This document shows, in pieces, positions 16,507 through 24,995 of a stretch of 64,000 bases of DNA. The notes beneath the pieces were generated by a model, which worked only from the letters and a program-made list of their open reading frames with translations, searched no databases and was not told the origin of the DNA. How positions within the stretch are numbered: position 1 is the stretch's first letter; each line of letters opens with the position of its first letter. Origin of the DNA: Bacteroidales bacterium (GTDB lineage Bacteria > Bacteroidota > Bacteroidia > Bacteroidales > UBA932); contig JAFXVX010000021.1 in NCBI GenBank assembly GCA_017534745.1, forward strand, positions 1-64,000, given 5' to 3'. The translations under genes were made by a program, and so were the position numbers.

Positions 16507-16647
16507 ATGCTTATGCAGAAGTCCGACAAACTGTTGTATGCCCCGCCTCTTGTCAGAGTGAGGCCGGTGGGATTTGAGAGAGTGGTCTGCGATGTGTCGC
16601 AGACGGACTATGAATACGTTAACCTTGACGAGGAGGACCAGGGATGA
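16507..16647 (+). CDS. 46-residue leader protein of a surface-protein operon
   Basis: An ORF of 46 codons beginning MLMQKSDKLLYAPP and ending DYEYVNLDEEDQG. Its stop overlaps the ATG of the GLUG gene (ATGA, 16644-16647), which implies coupled translation. It has no signal peptide. It resembles the 43-residue ORF at 52576 in layout: LY-x-PP-xx-RV near the N-terminus and DYE-(Y/F)-xx-LD near the C-terminus, each preceding a surface-protein gene. The function is unknown. Confidence 0.6.
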   Translation: MLMQKSDKLLYAPPLVRVRPVGFERVVCDVSQTDYEYVNLDEEDQG

Positions 16648-19559
16648 GACGAATTACTTTAACGGCCCTTGTCACGGCCGCGCTGCTTATCCTGTCGGGA
16701 TACAGCGCCCTGGCGCAGCACAGCGCATTCTCCATTTCCTGTGATGATTCCAATTCGAATGCTTATTATGAGTTTGGAATCTGGCGTGGCAGCACCTCTA
16801 AAGAGGAGACAGTGCGATACCGCACCGTCGGTATCACGGCGTGCCCCGACTTCCATTTTTCAGAAAGGGTCGGTTCGGTGACCTTTGCTCCCAATGAGGA
16901 CAGACAATATGTCCGGGTCTCCCGAATGTATTGCGACGGAAACACCGAGGCAGACATTATCTACTCATATCACGCCGGCACGACCCGAAGCCTCCGCTTT
17001 GAGGTGCTTGACGAAGAAGAACGTACGGTCCTTGCTTCTTATACCCTTGATTTAGACTTCTCCGCATATCGATACACCAGCAACTGCTTGAGTAAAGGCG
17101 ACGACCTGGTCTATTTCACAAGCAACGGACAGCTGGCCTCGGGCGTCCCCGAGGGGAAGTATTATGATCATTATTACACCGCTAATGGCGACCAGTGGCA
17201 AGAGGTCGATGACGGCGATGCCTACTCTCAGTTCCATAGAATGACCACGGCCTACTTCGTGCAAGAGTTTTTGGGTATCAACGACGCCAGGGTTATTAAA
17301 TATCTCAATTACATCGGCCACAGGATATATGCCACCGTGTACTTCTCGATGTATGAGAAGAATGACGGTTATCAATACATCCAGATTGTCGTGGACAACG
17401 ATAACGAATATGACGGCAGCGATCCTGACGGTGATGTCAACACGCCGGTAATATCAGCCTACAAGGCCTGTTTTATATTGAGTTATGCAAACAGCGGCAG
17501 TGTAATCAGTACACCCCATTACCAATTCTTCCCCCATCGCTACGACTACATCGACAGGGCGACAGAAATAAGGGCAGGCGTCAGCCATTACGAGTTCGAT
17601 TCCGGCGACAGCCATCTTTATAAGCAGGCATTCCAGAATGGCAACTGGGACTATCGGGCATCCAATGCCGGCGCCCTTTCTCTTACTCCTACCGCTAATC
17701 ATTCTATAGTAGTTCGTTTCGATGCTGCCGGGTCAGGGGAAGACGATTGGTTCTGGAATAATATGTTCCTTCGCCAGGCCCTTGTCGACCCCACTCCTCC
17801 GACCCTCTTTTCCAATCCCAGGGTCGTTCCGGGCTACTATTACAGAAACTCGCTCACCACAATCTATCTTCCTTTCAGGGAGATCATGTCCGTGAGCGGA
17901 ACGCCGACAATATCGACGAGCTGGGGAACGTTCACATACGCGGGCGGTGCCGGGACCAACGTCCTGAGTTTTTCAGGTACCGTTAACGCACCTGCCGGTA
18001 CCGCGCTCAGCGTTACCGGCTACAGCGGGACCATCACGGATGTGGTGGGCAATGCCTTCGTCTGGCCGGGGACGATTACCACGACCAGCACAGTCAGGGC
18101 GGCGGATTCCATCGAAGACTTCGGCAAAGACAGCGAGGGCCGCTACCTGATAACCTGTAAGGCCGATCTCTATAAGCTTGCCCAGTATTGCAATGCCGGG
18201 GAAGTGCCGGTAGGAGCATCTTTCCTCCAGACAGCCAATATTGTCTGCGACAATTCTTACGTTCCTGTCGGGACGAGCATTTCTCCGTTCATCGGATCGT
18301 ATGACGGTGGCGGCCACACCATCAGCGGCATAGTGATCGATTCGTCGGACGGAGAGAATCTGGGCGTATTCGGATATGTGCAGGGCACCAGTTCGGTCGT
18401 GAGCCGGATAAGAAATGTCATCCTCTTTAGCGGCTCGATAAAGGGACGTAAAAACGTCGGTGGCATTGTTGGAACGGTCCAGGATAACGTTTCTGTCACA
18501 AATTGCGCTGTCAGAAGCAATGTTACCATCCAAGCAGGATGTAATTCTGCCGAGTGTCTCGGCGGGATTGTCGGGCTATGCTATCCGACCATAGGGTATT
18601 ATAAAGGCGTTACGACGGTTGAAGGTTGTATTTCTTCGGCATCTGTTCTCGCAGGCGGCATGTCCAGTTGCAAAAACTTCGGCGGAATTGCCGGTATGTT
18701 GAGCAAATACTACAATACTACTACGGCTTCGATTAACGACTGCCTTTATACTGGAGAGCAGGTGAGCGGCGCGACCAGCAATATCGATCCCGTCGTAGGT
18801 CTGTTCAGGGGCGGCACCATATCGAACAGTTATTTCACGAACGGTTCCCTTGCCGGAGACAGGCTTGCATACAGGATTTCACTCGGTGCCAATGTAGTGA
18901 TTGACGGCGCGCAGACAATGTATAATGTCAGTGAACTTACTTCTCTCGGCAGTTCAGTCCTTAAAATGGGCAGCACTTATTATAGCGGCAAGGATAATAC
19001 CGTCACTCTTTCATACACCGGCACCGTTCCCAACGGTTACGCCGTCACCTATAAGGTAAACGGGTCTGATATCACCGGCAATACCTTTACGATGCCTGCC
19101 GAGGATGTCACCATCTCGGCATCGGTGGCTCTCGCCGAGAACCTGACCCTTTCTGCGGCGGAGGTTGTCCTGCTGGGCGAGACGATGTATGTGACGACTT
19201 ATTACCATGGGAATTATGATTACCGGATGCCGGAAGGCGCCCGGGCCTATACGGCCGCGAGGGAGGGAACCAAAGTGGTGTTCCGCCTGATTGGCGACGA
19301 CGGCAGTGTCATTCCGCACGGAACGGCGGCTATCATCGCGGGCACTTCCCCCGAGATTACCATTACAAAGATTGAAAGCACTGGTGTGACTGCCCGCTCC
19401 GGCAATATCCTCTTAGGGTCCAATTCCGCCCTTGCCCTGACAGATGGCAAACTGGGGGGCAGGACGGTCTATGTGCTGGGCAGTTCAGACGGCGTTGTGA
19501 ATTTCTATCAGTTTAACGGGCCTGAAATCCCCGCGGGGAAGGCTTTTTATTTGAAATAG
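16644..19559 (+). CDS. Large secreted GLUG-repeat surface protein
   Basis: A 971-residue exported protein (signal peptide to about SALAQ, residue 25). The first half is beta-rich with no family I recognise (a DSNSNAYYEFG start). The middle (about 500-760) has GLUG-type repeats with the (V/F)GG-I-(V/A)G motif: NVGGIVGTV, CLGGIVGLC, NFGGIAGML. This follows a segment PVGTSISPFIGSYDGGGHTISGI typical of the GLUG fold. A domain with TVPNGYAVTYKVNGSDI and EDVTISASV follows, then a C-terminal sandwich ending EIPAGKAFYLK. Such proteins are large surface or adhesion factors in Bacteroidota. Translation is coupled to the small ORF before it, and a fimbrillin-like gene follows 7 bp later. Confidence 0.72.
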   Translation: MRRITLTALVTAALLILSGYSALAQHSAFSISCDDSNSNAYYEFGIWRGSTSKEETVRYRTVGITACPDFHFSERVGSVTFAPNEDRQYVRVSRMYCDGNTEADIIYSYHAGTTRSLRFEVLDEEERTVLASYTLDLDFSAYRYTSNCLSKGDDLVYFTSNGQLASGVPEGKYYDHYYTANGDQWQEVDDGDAYSQFHRMTTAYFVQEFLGINDARVIKYLNYIGHRIYATVYFSMYEKNDGYQYIQIVVDNDNEYDGSDPDGDVNTPVISAYKACFILSYANSGSVISTPHYQFFPHRYDYIDRATEIRAGVSHYEFDSGDSHLYKQAFQNGNWDYRASNAGALSLTPTANHSIVVRFDAAGSGEDDWFWNNMFLRQALVDPTPPTLFSNPRVVPGYYYRNSLTTIYLPFREIMSVSGTPTISTSWGTFTYAGGAGTNVLSFSGTVNAPAGTALSVTGYSGTITDVVGNAFVWPGTITTTSTVRAADSIEDFGKDSEGRYLITCKADLYKLAQYCNAGEVPVGASFLQTANIVCDNSYVPVGTSISPFIGSYDGGGHTISGIVIDSSDGENLGVFGYVQGTSSVVSRIRNVILFSGSIKGRKNVGGIVGTVQDNVSVTNCAVRSNVTIQAGCNSAECLGGIVGLCYPTIGYYKGVTTVEGCISSASVLAGGMSSCKNFGGIAGMLSKYYNTTTASINDCLYTGEQVSGATSNIDPVVGLFRGGTISNSYFTNGSLAGDRLAYRISLGANVVIDGAQTMYNVSELTSLGSSVLKMGSTYYSGKDNTVTLSYTGTVPNGYAVTYKVNGSDITGNTFTMPAEDVTISASVALAENLTLSAAEVVLLGETMYVTTYYHGNYDYRMPEGARAYTAAREGTKVVFRLIGDDGSVIPHGTAAIIAGTSPEITITKIESTGVTARSGNILLGSNSALALTDGKLGGRTVYVLGSSDGVVNFYQFNGPEIPAGKAFYLK

Positions 19560-19566
19560 TACGCTC

Positions 19567-20481
19567 ATGAAAAAGAATATACTGACTTTGATAGCCCTCA
19601 TGGGCGCAATGACGTGGACCGGCTGCCAGGTGGCGGAGGAGGATGCCGGGAGCGACCAGGCTGATGTATGTAAACTGGAGCTTGTGGTCAAGGCCCAGAA
19701 GGTGGATTCTTCGTCCAAAGCGCTGGAAATAGGCGAGGGGACGGAGGCTACGACAACCTCCCTGAAATCCGTCTGGGAAGCGGACGAGCAGGTTCTGGTG
19801 TACCTTGATGATGAGTTCATCGGGACCCTGACAGCGACGCCGGATGCGGAGAATACCCGCAGGGCCACGCTCTCCGGCGTGGTGACCACTTCCGGCATCA
19901 CGCCCGGCAGCACACGGCTCACCATGTTCACCCCCCGCGAGGAGTGGAGTTACGACGACCAGGAAGGCGTTCTTCTCGACTCTGACAATTCAATCGAGAA
20001 GAAATACAACTACACATTGGCTTCTTCCGTGCTCGTGACGGATGTCTCCGACGGTCGGATTACGACAGAGGAGGCTGGTTTTATCAACCAGCAGAGTATC
20101 TACAGGCTCAGTTTCCGTTATCAGGCGAATGCAAGCACCAAGACCCCGATTACCGCCGGATGGGTGACCATCTCCGGGGCCAGCGGTGAGCTGGTTCGAA
20201 GCCTGGTGCCCGGCGGCGCCACGGTAAAGGGCCCTCTCTCCGTGAGGCTTGGCACTCCCACTGCGGACCCGTTCTTCGTTGCCATCCGCAATGATGACGA
20301 ATCCAACGAGGAAGCGTTGACCTTCACAGTTGTAGATGGCGACGGCATCACCTACCGCGGCTCCAAGACCATCCCCGCCGAGAACAAGGTGAACGGCAGT
20401 TTCGTCAGCGTCAAAAACGCCACCCTCCCCCTCCGCATGGAGCTCACCGAAACCACAACGGTGGTGGATGCCGCATTGTAG
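19567..20481 (+). CDS. Fimbrillin-like (Mfa/FimA-type) lipoprotein
   Basis: A 304-residue predicted lipoprotein (TWTGC, Cys about 20). The mature protein has the fimbrillin pattern: SVWEADEQVLVYLDDEF (about 68-84), TLSGVVTTSGITPGS, LFTPRE-like TMFTPREEWSY, SIYRLSFRYQ and a late ENKVNGSFVSVKNATLPL. These proteins form or cap fimbriae, or act as surface adhesins. It is the last gene of the operon with the GLUG protein (7-bp gap). No separate anchor or usher gene is nearby, so a free-standing adhesin is as likely as a pilus subunit. Confidence 0.65.
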   Translation: MKKNILTLIALMGAMTWTGCQVAEEDAGSDQADVCKLELVVKAQKVDSSSKALEIGEGTEATTTSLKSVWEADEQVLVYLDDEFIGTLTATPDAENTRRATLSGVVTTSGITPGSTRLTMFTPREEWSYDDQEGVLLDSDNSIEKKYNYTLASSVLVTDVSDGRITTEEAGFINQQSIYRLSFRYQANASTKTPITAGWVTISGASGELVRSLVPGGATVKGPLSVRLGTPTADPFFVAIRNDDESNEEALTFTVVDGDGITYRGSKTIPAENKVNGSFVSVKNATLPLRMELTETTTVVDAAL

Positions 20482-20723
20482 CATCCCGCTCTCTCCGAGA
20501 TTTCGTCGGGCTGACGCCCTCCGACATCGATGAAAAAATATCTCGCTCTTTTTGCGGAGAGAGCGAGAGTATTGCCCGTATCTTATCCTTTCTCGTTTAC
20601 GGGACAAATACTCGTTGTAGATGGGCACAACAGGGTTTTTGATTAATTAAGCGTTGCGCTGACATCAATGCGAAATCTTCGATTCCGCCATATTTCTCCT
20701 GACTCGGTGCGTCTTTTTTGAGA
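20482..20723. other. Gene-free junction region left of the AT-rich island
   Basis: No credible gene. It holds an 18-bp copy of the tRNA-Ser 3' end (20551-20568), an 11-bp inverted piece of the same end (20488-20498), a GTCGG...CCGAC pair near 20506-20532, and a CGGTGC...GCACCG hairpin that begins at 20705 and extends into the inverted repeat at 20724-20736. Confidence 0.5.
20541..20568. repeat. Hairpin containing an 18-bp copy of the tRNA-Ser 3' end
   Basis: Arms TCTCGCTCT (20541-20549) and AGAGCGAGA (20560-20568) pair perfectly over nine bases. The stretch TTTGCGGAGAGAGCGAGA at 20551-20568 is identical to 31312-31329, the 3' end of the intact tRNA-Ser gene plus three flanking bases. It may be an old attachment site. 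Confidence 0.6.
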
Positions 20724-20736
20724 CAAAAATGCACCG
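20724..20736. repeat. Left copy of the island's 13-bp inverted repeat
   Basis: CAAAAATGCACCG, the exact reverse complement of 28177-28189. It lies six bases beyond the stop codon of the PLD gene and forms the right arm of a hairpin with CGGTGC at 20705-20710, so it could also serve as a terminator. Confidence 0.65.
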
Positions 20737-20742
20737 CCAAAT

Positions 20743-21249
20743 TCATCCTTTCAGAATTGGATCACCGCAGTATTTCTTCCTCGCACAGTCTTTACACTTG
20801 AATCCTGCCCAAACGGAGTCGAATTGGTTTATCGCCGCTTCCACAAGGGCGGAATCATCTGTCAGTATGCCCGCTTCAAAGTTTCGGGTGCGGGTACTTT
20901 TCATTCCGATTCCAGCTCCAGTTAGATTTGCAGAGCCGATGTAGGCTGTCTTTAGATCGAAGATGATGATTTTGAAATGCACTCTCGGGCACAATGCTCG
21001 CTCCAGTCCGGTGAACAGCACCGGGTAGTGGTCAAAATCCTCCCGGAAGTTCGGTCCCGGCTCCTTGGCGTGAATCAGTCGGACTTCCTTACCCTTCTTA
21101 ATCAGATCGGCAATGAGTCCCAGGAAAGGCCGTTCCTCCACGTACAAGTCTTTGATGTCGGCCGTGCCTATCCAAAGCGATCGCTTCACCTTGGGCACCC
21201 GCGCAATCACTTCCTTGAAGTGGGCTTCGTCTGCGATATACTGTGTCAT
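20743..21249 (-). CDS. Single-HKD phospholipase D-like nuclease
   Basis: A 168-residue protein of the PLD superfamily. It holds one HKD motif in the form HFKIIIFDLKTAYIGSANLT (about residues 95-114): H-x-K-x4-D-x6-G-S-x-N. Proteins with a single motif act as dimers; examples are the nuclease Nuc and the restriction enzyme BfiI. No signal peptide is present. The C-terminus has a Cys cluster (CKDCARKKYC) that could bind zinc. It is the last gene of the leftward island operon, 16 bp after the PD-(D/E)xK-like gene. I infer a cytoplasmic nuclease effector or processing enzyme. Confidence 0.75.
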   Translation of the reverse strand: MTQYIADEAHFKEVIARVPKVKRSLWIGTADIKDLYVEERPFLGLIADLIKKGKEVRLIHAKEPGPNFREDFDHYPVLFTGLERALCPRVHFKIIIFDLKTAYIGSANLTGAGIGMKSTRTRNFEAGILTDDSALVEAAINQFDSVWAGFKCKDCARKKYCGDPILKG

Positions 21250-21265
21250 TGTAAGATGTTTTCTG

Positions 21266-22273
21266 TCAGAGGGAATAGAAGGTCCTTATTGAATCCTCCA
21301 GGTCATAAGTCTTGAAAACATCCTGATATGTCAGGCATTGTTTCAGAATCGTTACTTTTGAACCGAAAAGGTCGATGAGGCCTTCGCTCAAAACGCTATA
21401 AATCTGGTTGTAATCTTCGAATTTTCGGCCCTCTGTATCAATTGAATTAGGAAATAGGTAAAGGATTGTGCCAAGGTATATATCGCTGTCCTTGTATGTT
21501 TCACTGCCTGTAGCGTTACTCACTCCCAAACAATGGGAAACCATCTGCTTAATTCCTCCAGCATAGTGCAGTGTCCGGCCTTTGATTGAGGAGAGGTCGG
21601 AGTATCCTTCATTCTCGGGGCTGTCTTCAAGCTTTAATCCCATCCTGTCTAGGTAATTACCATTGAAAAGTTGTGCGTATGTTTTCCAGTATACGTGATT
21701 TGATATGCCACTGTACCGGCCCCACGACAGATATTCAGAGAACTTAGATTCCAGAAAGAATATGACTCTCTTGCCCGTTGCCATATCTTTCCCAGAAAGG
21801 ACCACATCCATATTGGATTCGTGCATTCTCCCTGTTTCATCGGTGCCAATAGGCGTTTTTACCTCGAAGGTGGAATGAGTGAACTTCACCGACCTGCCGT
21901 CCAGGCTCATAATAAGCGGACGCTTCTCAGATAATCCGTAGAAACATAGCAGGCATAGAAGAGCGGAGGAATGAAGGGTTCTGATTCTTCGTCCTTCCTG
22001 TCCGTCGCCGGAAATTGCCTGGAGATATTTTTCTCCGAAGACCACGGGATTCAAGCCAAAGATCATGGCCAAATCCTGGCCTTTGTCTACCATTTTGAAT
22101 CTTAGGGATTTCTTTGAGATGCGGTCAAGGTAAGGACCGTATTCAAGTTGAACAGAGGATAGGAGGCGGCCGACTGATTTGTTGTTAAATAGCTCGTAGA
22201 GAGGTTGAGGACCTTCAGCAATAGTTTCCTGAATCTTCTTTAGATTATGGGTGTTGAAATGCTTATCGTTCAT
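21266..22273 (-). CDS. PD-(D/E)xK nuclease-like protein
   Basis: A 335-residue cytoplasmic protein without signal peptide. The stretch ESNMDVVLSGKDMATGKR, then VIFFLESKFSEYLSWGRY (about residues 150-185), fits a PD-(D/E)xK core: Asp on one strand, then E-S-K on the next. After it come YWKTYAQLFNG and HYAGGIKQMVSHCLGV, helices seen in some Bacteroidota restriction-endonuclease-like proteins (the PGN_0703-like group comes to mind, not confirmed). It lies 46 bp after the AAA+ gene in the same operon. Base composition is poorer in GC than the flanks. I infer a nuclease or recognition subunit working with the ATPase. Confidence 0.6.
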   Translation of the reverse strand: MNDKHFNTHNLKKIQETIAEGPQPLYELFNNKSVGRLLSSVQLEYGPYLDRISKKSLRFKMVDKGQDLAMIFGLNPVVFGEKYLQAISGDGQEGRRIRTLHSSALLCLLCFYGLSEKRPLIMSLDGRSVKFTHSTFEVKTPIGTDETGRMHESNMDVVLSGKDMATGKRVIFFLESKFSEYLSWGRYSGISNHVYWKTYAQLFNGNYLDRMGLKLEDSPENEGYSDLSSIKGRTLHYAGGIKQMVSHCLGVSNATGSETYKDSDIYLGTILYLFPNSIDTEGRKFEDYNQIYSVLSEGLIDLFGSKVTILKQCLTYQDVFKTYDLEDSIRTFYSL

Positions 22274-22319
22274 GATAATTCAAAGCGTGTTTACAAATTT
22301 AACAAGAAATGGTGCTGTT

Positions 22320-23963
22320 TCAAAAGCCTATTTTTCTTCGGCCGGCACTGTTGCCTATGATCTCCTCAGAGCAAAATGCGAGGACATCGTTAAAGCCTGG
22401 TTCAGTTGAGTCGATGATGGATTGAATCTCCCTTTTCCGGACTATGTTTTCAATCTGTCCTCCGGAGAAGTCAAAGTCGTTGGCCAGAATCCTAGCTTCA
22501 CCTTCTGAAAGGCTAGGTAACATTGCACGCCAGATGGATGCCCTGGCTTCCATGGACGGCTTTTCGAAGCATATCTTGTAGAGGAATCGTCTTTCAAATG
22601 CCTTATCCAGATTTGTGGTCAGGTTCGTGGTCGCAATTAGGATACCGTCGAGGTCTTCCATCTCCTGCAGAATGATGTTCTGGATGGAATTCTCCATCTT
22701 GTCAACAGCATCTTCGGCTCCTTCCCGACGAATGCCGAAAATGGCGTCCGCCTCATTGAAAAGAAGAATTGGAATAGGTCCTCCACCTTTTACAGCCTCA
22801 CGGTATTTCTCGAAAACCTTCTTGATGTTCTTCTCACTTTCGCCAACCCAGCAACTCTTTATTTGAGAGACATCGACAATGTAGAGGTCCCTGCCACTTT
22901 CCCTAGCAATCTGGTATACCGTCTCGGTTTTGCCGGTACCAGGCCCCCCGTAGAATAGGCATGAAAAACCAGTCCTAAGGCCTTTGTCCTTCATCTTTTC
23001 TCGAATTTCATTGAAGCGTTTTTCACTCATGAGATCTTTCAGTTGTGCAACCTGCCGTTTTTCAGCCTGGTTGTAAAACAGAGTTTTTTCCGTGATTTCC
23101 GTTGCTGTGATTTTCTTCGAAGCTGTGATTTTCTTCTCCTGCTTCTTGATGCCGCCCACATCAGCGAAAATCTCTTCCTTCACTTCATCGCTCAATTTGA
23201 AATAGTCGCGTTCCATAAAACTATTGCGACCAGCATACTCAAGGATTCCGTTCTTTTGAAGTTTGAGGAGCTCCAGCTTATAATCAGACCTGAGACGGGC
23301 AAGATCCTCGTCAGAGAAATAGTCTTCCATATTATGCCATCCTACCATGTCATCGTCTTTGAAATAGTACCTATAGACCATTCCGTAGAGCACGACGGCT
23401 TCCCTATAATTAAGGGGCTCTTTTATTCGCAAAATGGCTTTGGAAACACTGTTTTGTGGATTTAGTTCCATTAGGTCATTGAGTTCATACAACATCTCTT
23501 CTATTGAGCATTGTTCATCTTCCAGCAGATCAAGCCCATTTTTAATGCGTACCAAAAGAGCCATAGAATCAAGGCCCGTTTTTGGTTCTGGCTCCAGAGG
23601 CTTATTATCGATTAAGGAATTCAAAACCCGGCTGGGGATAGTAATTTCCCTTTTCTTATCGATTCTGATATAGCCTATTTTCCGTAGAGCTTCCAGTTCT
23701 TTGTTATAACTCAGATACTTAAGAAAACTGATTCCGAGAGACATGGCGAGCGCTTGTCCCGTAACAGAGGACGAAGAATTCTTGCGTGTAATCGCGGTAA
23801 GAAGTACGGTTTGTATGGGGGAAAGCCCCAACTCATTTCCCAGGATGTCAATATCGGGAGCAGCCTTTTCCATAAGTGCAAAGGACATCCCGTTCCTTGG
23901 ATTCTCTTCATCGTGCATTTTGTCTACAATGCTGCACATCCTGTCAATAATCGTCATTTCCAT
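22320..23963 (-). CDS. AAA+ ATPase with winged-helix-like N-terminus
   Basis: A 547-residue cytoplasmic ATPase. The first 120 residues look like a helical/winged-helix region (LGLSPIQTVLLTAITRK, LEALRKIGYIRIDKKREI). The AAA+ module occupies about 300-520: Walker A YGGPGTGKTE, Walker B ILLFNEADAIF, sensor 1 IATTN and the arginine region AFERRFLYKI. Walker B has Asn in place of the usual Asp (FNEAD), while the catalytic Glu is kept. Classical AAA proteins of this type remodel proteins or nucleoprotein complexes as hexamers. It is first in the leftward operon, followed by two nuclease-like genes, and diverges from the WYL regulator through a symmetric promoter. A second possible start lies at 23957. 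Confidence 0.82.
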   Translation of the reverse strand: MEMTIIDRMCSIVDKMHDEENPRNGMSFALMEKAAPDIDILGNELGLSPIQTVLLTAITRKNSSSSVTGQALAMSLGISFLKYLSYNKELEALRKIGYIRIDKKREITIPSRVLNSLIDNKPLEPEPKTGLDSMALLVRIKNGLDLLEDEQCSIEEMLYELNDLMELNPQNSVSKAILRIKEPLNYREAVVLYGMVYRYYFKDDDMVGWHNMEDYFSDEDLARLRSDYKLELLKLQKNGILEYAGRNSFMERDYFKLSDEVKEEIFADVGGIKKQEKKITASKKITATEITEKTLFYNQAEKRQVAQLKDLMSEKRFNEIREKMKDKGLRTGFSCLFYGGPGTGKTETVYQIARESGRDLYIVDVSQIKSCWVGESEKNIKKVFEKYREAVKGGGPIPILLFNEADAIFGIRREGAEDAVDKMENSIQNIILQEMEDLDGILIATTNLTTNLDKAFERRFLYKICFEKPSMEARASIWRAMLPSLSEGEARILANDFDFSGGQIENIVRKREIQSIIDSTEPGFNDVLAFCSEEIIGNSAGRRKIGF

Positions 23964-23985
23964 AATATCAATACTTTTTCGACTG

Positions 23986-24074
23986 CAAAGATAATCGGCG
24001 CTTCGGCAAGATTCTGGCAGAGGTTAAATTATTAATACTATGCCACTTTTTTGCCGAAGATATTACTATCTTTG
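23986..24074. promoter_or_regulatory. Mirror-symmetric divergent promoter-operator of the island
   Basis: TATCTTTG on the minus strand (23993-23986) serves the ATPase operon; TATCTTTG on the plus strand (24067-24074) serves the WYL operon. Exactly seven bases inside each box lies one arm of a perfect inverted repeat, CTTCGGCAA (24001-24009) and TTGCCGAAG (24051-24059). The arms overlap where RNA polymerase would bind, so a bound regulator, most simply the WYL protein, could shut both operons at once. Confidence 0.65.
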
Positions 24075-24083
24075 TATGCAGAT

Positions 24084-24995
24084 ATGGCAAAGAACTATTT
24101 TAAATCCTACATATGGCTGCTGGAAACTCTCCAGACCAGAGGACGGCTTACCTTGAACGAAATCAAGAACTTATGGATGCGCAGTTCTATCAATGACGAC
24201 AAGAAAGAACTTGCCACGCGCACATTCGCCAATCATGTTGCCGCCATTGCCGATATTTTCGGCATTGACATCGTTTGCGACCGCAGTGACAACACGTATC
24301 GTATCGAGAACGAGGGAGACATAGGTGGCAGCGGCGTCCACGACTGGCTTATGGAAGCGCTCAGCTTGAATAATCTTATTAATGAAAGCGCGGGCCTGCG
24401 CACGCGACTTCTCTTTGAGAGCGAACCATCCAGTCACCGCTTCCTAACAGATATCATTCGTGCAATACGTGACGAGCGCATGATTGAAGTCAATTATCAG
24501 AGCTTCAAGATGGAGGCTCCGCGTGATTTCCTGCTGGAACCGTTCTGCCTCAAGGAGTACAAGCGTCGCTGGTATTTATTCGCCAGGGACCATAACGGCG
24601 GTTACAAAGAGCCTCACTCTTTTGCCCTGGACCGGATGAACACCGTCGCTATCAGTGAGGAACCTTTCACCGTACCCAAAAGCTTCAACGCTCAGAACTT
24701 CTTCAGCACCCGTTACGGTGTCCTGCAGTACGACGGTGAGAAACCGGCCCGCATCAAACTGAAGGTGTGTGCCCGCCAGGCTAACTACTTCCGCACCCTT
24801 CCGCTGCACTCCAGCCAGAAGGAAGTAGAGAAGACGGCCGAGTATTCAATCTTTGTATACTATCTGACGCCCAACTATGACTTCATCCACGATGTCCTGT
24901 ACTATGCAGATGACGTAGAGGTTATTGAGCCCACATCCCTTAGGGATACCTTTGAAACTATTACAAGCAACCTAAACAGTAAATATAATGGCTAA
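24084..24995 (+). CDS. WYL-domain transcriptional regulator
   Basis: A 303-residue predicted regulator. The N-terminal 90 residues look like a winged helix-turn-helix (LLETLQTRGRLTLNEIKNLW...TRTFANHVAAIADIFGIDIV). A WYL domain follows (about 130-215), with VNYQSFK and LEPFCLKEYKRRWYLFARD, then a WCX-like C-terminus (IKLKVCARQANYFRTLPLHSSQ...). WYL domains sense nucleic-acid or nucleotide ligands, and WYL proteins often control phage-defence loci. A TATCTTTG box at 24067-24074 places transcription just before the ATG at 24084, so an upstream TTG at 24051 is excluded. Its stop overlaps the next gene by 8 bp. It probably represses both island operons. Confidence 0.85.
   Translation: MAKNYFKSYIWLLETLQTRGRLTLNEIKNLWMRSSINDDKKELATRTFANHVAAIADIFGIDIVCDRSDNTYRIENEGDIGGSGVHDWLMEALSLNNLINESAGLRTRLLFESEPSSHRFLTDIIRAIRDERMIEVNYQSFKMEAPRDFLLEPFCLKEYKRRWYLFARDHNGGYKEPHSFALDRMNTVAISEEPFTVPKSFNAQNFFSTRYGVLQYDGEKPARIKLKVCARQANYFRTLPLHSSQKEVEKTAEYSIFVYYLTPNYDFIHDVLYYADDVEVIEPTSLRDTFETITSNLNSKYNG

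Noticed and set aside
24051..24083. TTG start for the WYL regulator
   Set aside because: It lies upstream of the TATCTTTG promoter box and inside the operator arm, so it would not be transcribed.
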